Shown here piece after piece: positions 1-5,681 of a stretch of 7,747 nucleotides of DNA (positions are counted from its first letter, which is position 1; every line of letters begins with the position of its first letter). The notes beneath the pieces were generated by a model. It worked only from the letters and a program-made list of their open reading frames with translations. It was not told where the DNA came from and ran no database searches. Source of the stretch: Chloroflexota bacterium (GTDB lineage: Bacteria > Chloroflexota > Anaerolineae > Anaerolineales > Anaerolineaceae); assembly GCA_011053085.1 (NCBI GenBank), contig DSBE01000069.1:1-7747 (forward strand). The letters are read 5' to 3'. A program made the translations under genes and the position numbers.

Positions 1-620
1 ATTGTAGCAGTAGCTGCGGTCATCAGGTTGCTGATACCGCGTGTGGCGTGGCGGTAGAGGGTTTCATCTTCCAGCGGCCACTGCAGATTCTGCGTAAATA
101 CTCCTCGGACGGTTTCATCCAGCGGCACCAGTGAAACGCGGTCGCCGGGCTGTCCCTGCAGGGTGATTTCGCCTTTCACCAGCAACAGTTCTTCGCGACC
201 ATCTTCCAGGCGCAGATCAACGCCAGCGGCTTTGGGGTGGGTGAGCAGGAACAGGTTGCCGAGGGTGTGGTCAATACGGCTGCCCAGCGCACCTGCCAGC
301 TTGATATGATGAAAACTGCGCTGCAGGGCGGCTTCGAGCGCCAGTTCCAGGTCGGTCCAGTCTTTATCGATCGGGTAGCGCTCAACCTGGGTGCCGTTGG
401 CTTGCATATGGGCCACTTCAGCGGGGGTGAGTGAGTCAAGGTCGCCGATCAGCAGATCAGGAAAGCGCCCCAGTTTCAGCAGATGGCGTGCGCCGCCGTC
501 AGCAGCGATGAGGAAATCACCCTGGGCTATCAATGCCGCCAATGCCTGTGGGTGCTGTAGTTCTCCATTGACGAAGATCCATGCGCGGGCTTGCTCTTTT
601 GGATTGGTTAACTGGTTCAT
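1..620 (-). CDS. thiN: Thiamine diphosphokinase (thiamine pyrophosphokinase), 3' end cut by the window edge
   Basis: This enzyme transfers pyrophosphate from ATP to thiamine, giving thiamine diphosphate (TPP) in the cytoplasm. The visible 206 residues have the family motifs in order: ADGG at residues 40-43, PDLLIGDLDS at 54-63, the YPxDKDxTDLELAL block at 82-95, GALGSRIDHTLGNL at 110-123, and GISN near 195-198, which corresponds to the C-terminal GVSN motif that helps bind thiamine. The family is usually about 210-220 residues, so only a short C-terminal tail should be missing beyond position 1. The ATG at 620-618 is chosen because it lies about 20 bases after the riboswitch terminator and leads directly into the expected first strand (WIFVNGEL). 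No strong ribosome-binding site is visible; a weak GGA lies about 9 bases upstream. The TPP riboswitch in the leader supports the assignment independently. The frame has no stop inside the window. I am very sure of the family. Confidence 0.93.
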   Translation of the reverse strand, partial: MNQLTNPKEQARAWIFVNGELQHPQALAALIAQGDFLIAADGGARHLLKLGRFPDLLIGDLDSLTPAEVAHMQANGTQVERYPIDKDWTDLELALEAALQRSFHHIKLAGALGSRIDHTLGNLFLLTHPKAAGVDLRLEDGREELLLVKGEITLQGQPGDRVSLVPLDETVRGVFTQNLQWPLEDETLYRHATRGISNLMTAATAT

Positions 621-640
621 GCAGGTCAGTCCATTCAATC

Positions 641-670
641 AAAACGGCTGCCGGATTTGGAGGGCAGCCG
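641..670 (-). terminator. Intrinsic terminator hairpin of the thiN riboswitch
   Basis: In the minus-strand transcript, CGGCTGCC (670-663) and GGCAGCCG (652-645) form a perfect 8-bp GC-rich stem around a 10-base loop, followed at once by TTTT (644-641). The hairpin lies between the TPP aptamer and the thiN start codon, where an expression-platform terminator is expected. The T tract is short, so termination may be incomplete. Confidence 0.75.
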
Positions 671-699
671 TGGGTGGTCGGTATTGTCCCTCCGCCGGC
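650..699 (-). promoter_or_regulatory. Candidate antiterminator pairing of the thiN TPP riboswitch
   Basis: The 3' part of the aptamer, GCCGGCGGAGGG (699-688 on the minus strand), can pair with CCCTCCAAATCCGGC (664-650). This gives GGAGGG/CCCTCC and GCCGG/CCGGC helices separated by an internal loop. The second segment uses bases from both arms of the terminator stem, so the two structures exclude each other. TPP-bound aptamer would leave the terminator free to form, and ligand-free RNA would favour readthrough. The pairing is seen in the sequence; its function is inferred. Confidence 0.6.
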
Positions 700-778
700 A
701 TAATCCGGATCAGGTAGTGCGAGTCGAAAGCCGGTCCTGCTTTCCTCTCAGCCTGCGGCGGGCAGGCTCCCCGTTGTT
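683..778 (-). ncRNA. TPP riboswitch (THI box) aptamer upstream of thiN
   Basis: Read on the minus strand, the leader has the conserved THI-box order: GGGGAGCC, a P3 hairpin (GCCTGC/GCAGGC), the CTGAGA core, then ACCTGATC, the P5 hairpin (CCGG-ATTATG-CCGG) and the terminal GCGGAGGGA. CTGAGA and the ACCTGATC..GGAGGGA segment form the pyrimidine- and pyrophosphate-sensing halves in this family. An additional stem (GAAAGC/GCTTTC) sits between CTGAGA and ACCTGATC, in the position of the optional P3a. I could not find a convincing P1 closing helix. With the terminator just downstream, TPP binding is expected to shut off thiN transcription. Confidence 0.93.
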
Positions 779-792
779 GTTATGGTAGGTTG

Positions 793-821
793 AGTATAGA
801 TGAAATCGGGTAAATTAGCAA
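793..821 (-). promoter_or_regulatory. Sigma-70-type promoter for the thiN riboswitch leader
   Basis: On the minus strand, TTGCTA (821-816) and TATACT (798-793) are separated by exactly 17 bases. Transcription would start near position 786, just ahead of the aptamer, which is where a riboswitch promoter must be. Both boxes are close to the TTGACA/TATAAT consensus. Confidence 0.75.
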
Positions 822-876
822 CTTTTTAACCAGGTGAATGGATGGGGAAGATAGACGCAGCCCTTGACAGCGCGAT

Positions 877-882
877 TATAAT
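877..882 (+). promoter_or_regulatory. -10 element (TATAAT) for a probably leaderless elp3 transcript
   Basis: A perfect TATAAT ends six bases before the elp3 ATG, so the expected transcription start falls on or next to A889, the first base of the start codon. No purine-rich ribosome-binding site is placed to serve this ATG from an upstream leader. The -35 region at the matching distance (about 854-859, GACGCA) is poor. A TTGACA at 864-869 is only 7 bases away, too close to pair with this -10. Confidence 0.5.
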
Positions 883-888
883 GAAGGC

Positions 889-2538
889 ATGTATGATGAA
901 ACTCTGCGTGACAAACGCTGGCGGCAACGCCGCCAGCTCACACCCGAGCGGGAAGAGGTCGCGCGCCAGGTGCTGTCGGAAGTGCGCGACGGCGCGGACG
1001 TGTTGACCGCCATCCGGCGCAACCCGCTGCCCAGCGGTGGGCATATCTCCAAAGGGCTGCTGGTCACTATTTACATGGAGGGGGTCAGTGCGGGCGAATG
1101 GGAGGCAGATCCCGAATTCTTGCGTGTGATCCGCAAAAAACCGATGCGGTCGCTTTCGGGCGTCACCACCGTGACCGTGCTGACGCGTCCGCAAGACTGC
1201 CCGGGGCAGTGCATCTTCTGCCCGGAGGATGTGCGCATGCCCAAGTCGTACCTGCCGGATGAACCGGCAGCGGCGCGCGCGCTGCAGAACCATTTTGATC
1301 CGTTCGTACAGGTGCGCAGCCGCCTGCAGGCGCTTACCAATGTCGGCCACCCGATCGATAAGATTGAGGTCTTGATCCTGGGTTCTTCTTGGGACGCCTA
1401 CCCGCTCGATTACCGCGAATGGTTCGTCAAACGCTGCTCAGATGCCCTCAATGATCGCGAGGCCGCCACCCTGGCAGAAGCGCAGCAGATCAATGAAACC
1501 GCAGAGCACCGCAATGTGGGGCTGACCATCGAAACCCGCCCCGACATGATCACCCCGCAGGGGATGGTGCACCTGCGCACACTGGGGGTGACGCGTGTGC
1601 AGCTGGGCGTACAGAGCCTGAACGATGATATTCTGATGATGAATTGCCGTGGACACAGCACCACCGAAGCGCTGCAGGCAGCCGCCATGCTGCGCGCGGC
1701 CGGGTTTAAGATCGTGCTGCACTGGATGCCGAACCTGCTGGGTGCCACCTTGCAGAGCGACCGCGAAGATTTTGCGCGCCTGTGGCAATCTGCCGAAGAA
1801 GGGCTGGGCTTTTGCCCGGATGAGATGAAGATTTACCCCACCCAGCTATTGGAGGGCACCGGGCTGCATGAAGAATGGAAAAGGGGCCATTACACACCCT
1901 ACACCACCTACGAGCTGGTGACGCTGTTGGCTGATGTGAAGCCGACCATCCCGCGCTATTGCCGGGTTAACCGTGTTATCCGTGATATTCCTTCCACCTA
2001 TGTGGTGGAGGGCAACCGCCGCACCAGCCTGCGCCAGGATATCTTCCGAGAATTGGAGCGGCGCGGCAAGACCTGTAACTGCATCCGCTGCCGTGAACTG
2101 AAGGACGCCAAACTGGTTTCGTCAGAGCTTTCGCTGGTGGATCTGGTGTATTCCCCGGCGTTTGCCGAAGAGCATTTCCTGCAATTTGTCACCGCCGATG
2201 ACCGTTTGGCTGGTTTTCTGCGGCTTTCTTTCCCGGAGGATGCCCGTATTGGTGAATGGCGTGATGAATGGCTGCCAGACCTGCAAGGAGCTGCCATCAT
2301 CCGTGAGGTTCATGTCTATGGACAATCACTGGGCGTGGGCAGCGAGATGGATGGCGCTGCCCAGCATATCGGCCTTGGCACACAGTTGATCGAACAGGCG
2401 GCAGACCTTGCCCGCCAGCGCGGTTACCAAAAGCTGGCGGTGATCTCTGCCGTGGGCACGCGGCGCTATTATGCCGGACGCGGTTTTGTGATGGGCAGCC
2501 ATTACATGGTCAGAGATCTGGCAGGCACGGCGGAGTAA
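889..2538 (+). CDS. elp3: Elp3-type tRNA uridine-34 carboxymethyltransferase (radical SAM plus GNAT acetyltransferase)
   Basis: Elp3 uses radical SAM chemistry and acetyl-CoA to carboxymethylate wobble uridine 34 in tRNA. The 549 residues show an N-terminal tRNA-binding region (about 1-95), then a radical SAM domain with Cys104, Cys108 and Cys111 (CX3CX2C) as likely 4Fe-4S ligands and the family signature LTIETRPDM at 212-220. Next come clustered cysteines Cys396, Cys398 and Cys401 in TCNCIRCRE, a likely zinc site. The C-terminal GNAT domain (about 410-549) has the acetyl-CoA loop QHIGLGTQL at 492-500 and the YYAGRGF segment at 527-533. The length is near that of eukaryotic Elp3 (about 550). 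The ATG at 889 is the only ATG, GTG or TTG start that keeps the conserved N-terminus, because an in-frame stop lies at 865-867. No other Elongator subunit is visible, as expected for bacterial and archaeal Elp3. The gene diverges from thiN. I see no convincing terminator after it. Confidence 0.95.
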   Translation: MYDETLRDKRWRQRRQLTPEREEVARQVLSEVRDGADVLTAIRRNPLPSGGHISKGLLVTIYMEGVSAGEWEADPEFLRVIRKKPMRSLSGVTTVTVLTRPQDCPGQCIFCPEDVRMPKSYLPDEPAAARALQNHFDPFVQVRSRLQALTNVGHPIDKIEVLILGSSWDAYPLDYREWFVKRCSDALNDREAATLAEAQQINETAEHRNVGLTIETRPDMITPQGMVHLRTLGVTRVQLGVQSLNDDILMMNCRGHSTTEALQAAAMLRAAGFKIVLHWMPNLLGATLQSDREDFARLWQSAEEGLGFCPDEMKIYPTQLLEGTGLHEEWKRGHYTPYTTYELVTLLADVKPTIPRYCRVNRVIRDIPSTYVVEGNRRTSLRQDIFRELERRGKTCNCIRCRELKDAKLVSSELSLVDLVYSPAFAEEHFLQFVTADDRLAGFLRLSFPEDARIGEWRDEWLPDLQGAAIIREVHVYGQSLGVGSEMDGAAQHIGLGTQLIEQAADLARQRGYQKLAVISAVGTRRYYAGRGFVMGSHYMVRDLAGTAE

Positions 2539-2569
2539 AGGATTCTTTTTTTGGACACAACCGTCGCAC

Positions 2570-2598
2570 TTGACGGTATCTGGTGGGGGGGCTATACT
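2570..2598 (+). promoter_or_regulatory. Sigma-70-type promoter for korAB
   Basis: TTGACG (2570-2575) and TATACT (2593-2598) are separated by exactly 17 bases, predicting a start near 2605 and a leader of about 100 bases before korA. The spacer contains a run of seven G (2585-2591). A 16-bp dyad, CCGTC-N6-GACGG (2561-2576), overlaps the -35 box and could be an operator, though this is only a suggestion from symmetry. Confidence 0.75.
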
Positions 2599-2690
2599 AC
2601 CCATAAGGCTGTCCCTCACCGGCAGCGAAAGAGATCACTGAACCCTATCATGTTTTCGCCCTGTTCTTGTGTTTCACATGAACGCGGGTG

Positions 2691-2697
2691 AAAGGAG
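2691..2697 (+). promoter_or_regulatory. Ribosome-binding site that fixes the korA start
   Basis: AAAGGAG lies 5 bases before the ATG at 2703 and is a strong Shine-Dalgarno match. It overlaps the codons that follow an in-frame GTG at 2688, so the GTG is unlikely to be the start. The 3' part of an inverted repeat, TTTCAC (2672-2677)/GTGAAA (2688-2693), runs into this site. Confidence 0.8.
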
Positions 2698-2702
2698 TTT
2701 GC

Positions 2703-4538
2703 ATGCAGGAAGATTCTACGCAATCACCGCACAAGATCATCAATGATTTTTGCGTCATGTTCAGCAATATCAACGGCACCGGCAGTTCTACCGCCAATAC
2801 CACCGTGATGCGGGCTTTGTTCGAAATGGGCATCCCGGTATCGGGGCGCAACCTGTTTCCCTCCAACATCAAAGGGCTGCCCACCTGGTTCACGGTGCGG
2901 GTCAGCAAAGACGGCTACCTGGGGCGGGTGGAGCGTGATCATGTGCAGGTGTTGATGAATCAGGACACCGTGGCAGAGGATGTGAAAAAACTGGTGCCGG
3001 GTGGTCTGGTTTTATATGATGAGGCTTTCAGCATGCCGGAAACGCTGCCGACCAGTCTGGCATTCGGTATTCCGATGGAAACATTGATCAATGAACTCGA
3101 CATTGAAAAGCGTTTGCGCAGCTATGTCGGCAATATGGTCTATGTGGGCGTGCTGGCTTCTCTGCTGGGCATTGATATGGAGCGGGTGGCTGGGGCGATT
3201 GAATTTCATTTCAAGGGCAAAACCGAAGCCGCGAAGATGAATTTCCATGCGGCGCAGCGCGGGGCGGAATGGGCGCAAGCCAATATTGACCGCATAGCTA
3301 TCCCTTACACGGTAGAACCTATGCACATCACCGATGGCTATATCCTGTGCGACGGCAACCGTGCCGCTTCGCTGGGGACGATCTACGGCGGGGTGCAGTT
3401 TGTGTCCTGGTACCCGATCACGCCGGCATCCAATGTGATTGAAGAGATGAATGAATTTCTACCGATGCTGCGCAAAGATCCTGAGACCGGCCGCATGACC
3501 TGCGCCGTTGTGCAGGCAGAAGATGAGTTGTCGGCGCTGGGGATGATCATCGGCGCAGGCTGGGGCGGGCTGCGCGCCATGACCGCCACTTCGGGTCCCG
3601 GCCTTTCGCTGATGGCAGAACATTTGGGTTTGGCGTATTTTGCCGAGGTACCGGTGGTGGTGTGGGATGTGCAGCGGGTGGGCCCTTCCACCGGCTTGCC
3701 CACGCGCACGGCGCAAAATGACCTGTTGTTTGCCGCCAATATCAGCCACGGCGACACTGAACAGGTGATTCTCATGCCGGGTTCGATCAACGAGTGCTTC
3801 GAATTCGGCTGGAAGGCGTTTGACATTGCCGAACGATTGCAGACACCAGTGCTGGTGATGAGTGACCTCGACCTGGGCATGAACCCCTGGATGGGCAAAC
3901 CGTTCCAGTATCCCGACACCCCCATGGATCGCGGCAAGGTGTTGTGGGAGGAGGATATCGAACGCTGGACGAAAGAGGGCAAGTTGTGGGGGCGCTACCT
4001 GGATGTGGATGGAGATGCCATCCCCTACCGCACGGTGCCCGGCAACCGCCATCCCGGCGCGACCTATTTTGCGCGCGGCACCGGGCATGATGAATTTGCG
4101 CGTTATTCCGAAGATCCACAGGTTTGGCAGGACAACCTGGCCCGCCTGAAACGCAAATACCGCCAGGCGCGGGCGTTGGTGCCGCAGCCAATTGTTGAGC
4201 GCCAGAAGAATGCGCGCATCGGCATTATCACCTGGGGTTCCACCCACATGCCCGTTGGTGAAGCACGTGACCAGCTGGCTGCCAAAGGGATTGCCACCGA
4301 TTACCTGCGGGTACGGGCGCTGCCATTTACCATGGAGGTGGTCGATTTTATGCAGGAGCATGACCGCACCTATGTGGTTGAGTTGAACCGTGACGGGCAG
4401 ATGAAAGAATTGCTGACGCTGGAAGCGCCGCAGCACGCCTACAAACTGCGCCAGCTATCAAAAGTGGACGGGCTGGCGATGACGGCGGAATGGATCACAC
4501 AACGAATTTGGGAAGATGAGGATGGCTGCCATGCCTGA
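2703..4538 (+). CDS. korA: 2-oxoacid:ferredoxin oxidoreductase, fused gamma-alpha subunit (KorA type)
   Basis: This subunit, with KorB, forms a TPP-dependent oxidoreductase that decarboxylates a 2-oxoacid to its acyl-CoA and passes electrons to ferredoxin (or runs in reverse). The 611 residues begin with a gamma domain (about 15-195), marked by the glycine-rich NGTGSSTANTT at 24-34. An alpha pyrimidine-binding domain follows (about 210-400), with WYPITPAS at 236-243, GAGWGGLRAMTATSGPG at 284-300 and GPSTGLPT at 327-334. A C-terminal transketolase-like domain starts near 500 (ARIGIITWGS, 504-513). The gamma-alpha fusion and overall length resemble KorA of 2-oxoglutarate oxidoreductases, for example the roughly 650-residue mycobacterial type. 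The 2-oxoglutarate assignment is by resemblance only; another branched or straight-chain 2-oxoacid is possible. There is no polyferredoxin domain. The start at 2703 follows a strong ribosome-binding site. The gene overlaps korB by 8 bp, which suggests translational coupling. Confidence 0.93.
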   Translation: MQEDSTQSPHKIINDFCVMFSNINGTGSSTANTTVMRALFEMGIPVSGRNLFPSNIKGLPTWFTVRVSKDGYLGRVERDHVQVLMNQDTVAEDVKKLVPGGLVLYDEAFSMPETLPTSLAFGIPMETLINELDIEKRLRSYVGNMVYVGVLASLLGIDMERVAGAIEFHFKGKTEAAKMNFHAAQRGAEWAQANIDRIAIPYTVEPMHITDGYILCDGNRAASLGTIYGGVQFVSWYPITPASNVIEEMNEFLPMLRKDPETGRMTCAVVQAEDELSALGMIIGAGWGGLRAMTATSGPGLSLMAEHLGLAYFAEVPVVVWDVQRVGPSTGLPTRTAQNDLLFAANISHGDTEQVILMPGSINECFEFGWKAFDIAERLQTPVLVMSDLDLGMNPWMGKPFQYPDTPMDRGKVLWEEDIERWTKEGKLWGRYLDVDGDAIPYRTVPGNRHPGATYFARGTGHDEFARYSEDPQVWQDNLARLKRKYRQARALVPQPIVERQKNARIGIITWGSTHMPVGEARDQLAAKGIATDYLRVRALPFTMEVVDFMQEHDRTYVVELNRDGQMKELLTLEAPQHAYKLRQLSKVDGLAMTAEWITQRIWEDEDGCHA

Positions 4539-5556
4539 TGAAACCAATGATATCGGATTGGAACGCGCTGATTACCAGGGTTCGCCCAATACCCTCTGCA
4601 AGGGCTGCGGACACAATGCCATCATCGGGCAGATCATGAGCGCCTGCTACGAATTAAACTTGCGGCCTGAGGAGATTGTGCGCTACAGCGGCATCGGCTG
4701 CTCTTCTAAAGCGCCGACCTATATGCTCAAACGCTCGTTCGGTTTCAATGGGCTGCACGGGCGCATGCCTTCGCTGGCGCTGGGCGCCATGTTTGCGGAT
4801 CGCACCCTGACCAACATCGGCATGTCAGGTGACGGAGATACCGCTTCGATTGGCATTGGTCAGTTCAAGCACATTTGCCGCCGCAACCCGCCTATGCTGT
4901 ATATCGTGGGTAACAACGGTGTGTATGGCCTGACCAAGGGGCAATTCAGCGCCACCACCGAAGCCGGGGTTTCCTTCAAACGGCAGGGCACCAGCCGCTA
5001 CCTGCCGGTGGATATCTGTATGGAGGCGCTGGCTTCCAACGCCAGTTTTGTGGCGCGCTCTTTCGCCGGTGACCCCAAGCAGCTGCGCCAGTTGATCAAA
5101 GCGGCGCTGCGCCACCAGGGCATCAGCGTGATTGACGTAATCAGTCCGTGTGTGTCTTTCTACAATTTTGCCAAGAACCTGCATTCCTATGAATATGCGC
5201 GCGAGCATGAAATTCCACTGCATGAACTGGAGTTTGTGCCGACCGATCACCAGATTATGATCAAGGATTTTGAGGCGGGCACGGTGCGTAATGTCAAACT
5301 GCACGATGATTCTATCATCCGTCTGAAAAAACTGGACAAAGAGTATGACCCCACCAGCCGCTGGCAAGCCTTCAAGGTGCTGGAGGAGGCGGAAGAGCAT
5401 CACCAACTGGTGACCGGGTTGATCTATGTTGATCCGGACATCCCGTCCACTTTTGACCGCTACGACCTGGTGGAAGAACCGCTGAATCGGCTTGGTAACG
5501 GCCGGCTGCGCCCACCACGCGAGAGCATTGACCAGATCAACCAGATGATGCTCTGA
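4531..5556 (+). CDS. korB: 2-oxoacid:ferredoxin oxidoreductase, beta subunit (KorB type)
   Basis: This is the TPP- and iron-sulfur-binding half of the oxidoreductase. In the 341-residue product, Cys23, Cys26, Cys57 and Cys207 sit in the contexts LCKGCGH, GIGCSS and SPCVSF, the usual four ligands of the 4Fe-4S cluster in OFOR beta subunits. The TPP/magnesium motif is GDGDTASIG at 100-108, continuing at NNGVYGLTKGQ (128-138). The YGLTKGQ form is typical of KorB. ATG codons occur at 4516, 4522 and 4531. I choose 4531 because GAGG (4518-4521) is 9 bases upstream, whereas the earlier two lack a properly spaced site; starting at 4516 would add only five residues. The frame overlaps the korA stop by 8 bp, so the two subunits should be made in step. 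No ferredoxin or delta subunit gene follows; the next gene is secA. The substrate is inferred from the fused KorA partner. Confidence 0.93.
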   Translation: MPDETNDIGLERADYQGSPNTLCKGCGHNAIIGQIMSACYELNLRPEEIVRYSGIGCSSKAPTYMLKRSFGFNGLHGRMPSLALGAMFADRTLTNIGMSGDGDTASIGIGQFKHICRRNPPMLYIVGNNGVYGLTKGQFSATTEAGVSFKRQGTSRYLPVDICMEALASNASFVARSFAGDPKQLRQLIKAALRHQGISVIDVISPCVSFYNFAKNLHSYEYAREHEIPLHELEFVPTDHQIMIKDFEAGTVRNVKLHDDSIIRLKKLDKEYDPTSRWQAFKVLEEAEEHHQLVTGLIYVDPDIPSTFDRYDLVEEPLNRLGNGRLRPPRESIDQINQMML

Positions 5557-5599
5557 TACCTGTCTGTACTGACGTTGTCCGAGGCCGCAGAACTGCCTG

Positions 5600-5608
5600 T
5601 GCTATAAT
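5600..5608 (+). promoter_or_regulatory. Extended -10 promoter for secA
   Basis: TGCTATAAT is a perfect extended -10 (TGn followed by TATAAT). No good -35 is found at 16-18 bases; TTGTCC at 5575-5580 would need a 22-base spacer. An extended -10 can work without a good -35. Transcription would begin near 5615, giving a leader of about 67 bases. Confidence 0.6.
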
Positions 5609-5617
5609 AATGCGGGT

Positions 5618-5649
5618 GGAAGCAAGCTGTTGTAATGGGTTTGCTTTCC
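5618..5649 (+). other. Leader hairpin upstream of secA
   Basis: GGAAGCAA (5618-5625) and TTGCTTTCC (5641-5649) pair over 8 bp with one bulged T, leaving a 15-base loop. The hairpin starts almost at the predicted 5' end of the secA transcript. It is not followed by a T tract, so it is not a classic terminator. It may stabilise the mRNA or take part in control; function unknown. Confidence 0.4.
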
Positions 5650-5681
5650 TGTATCTATGGCAGTAAGGAAGCGACACGATT

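Noticed and set aside
237..717. Plus-strand open frames over the thiN region and its riboswitch
   Set aside because: They lie opposite a minus-strand frame with clear thiamine diphosphokinase motifs and one runs into the TPP aptamer. Their translations look like no protein family I know.
864..882. TTGACA and TATAAT as a -35/-10 pair for elp3
   Set aside because: The spacer is only 7 bases. TTGACA with a 17-base spacer points to GCATGT, which is a poor -10, so I treat TATAAT alone as the likely signal.
2546..2552. T7 run after elp3 as an intrinsic terminator
   Set aside because: I find no stable hairpin immediately upstream of the T run.
2688..2702. GTG at 2688 as the korA start
   Set aside because: The strong AAAGGAG at 2691-2697 lies downstream of this GTG and is correctly spaced for the ATG at 2703.
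3459..4436. 325-codon minus-strand open frame opposite korA
   Set aside because: The plus strand carries an unmistakable oxidoreductase alpha subunit. The antisense product is rich in His, Arg and Gln with no domain, typical of a shadow frame in G+C-rich DNA.
5575..5580. TTGTCC as the -35 box of the secA promoter
   Set aside because: It is 22 bases from the TATAAT, too far; the TGn extension before the -10 is a better explanation.
5557..5600. Terminator after korB
   Set aside because: Only a 4-bp GCAG/CTGC stem is visible and no T tract follows, so readthrough from korAB into secA cannot be excluded.
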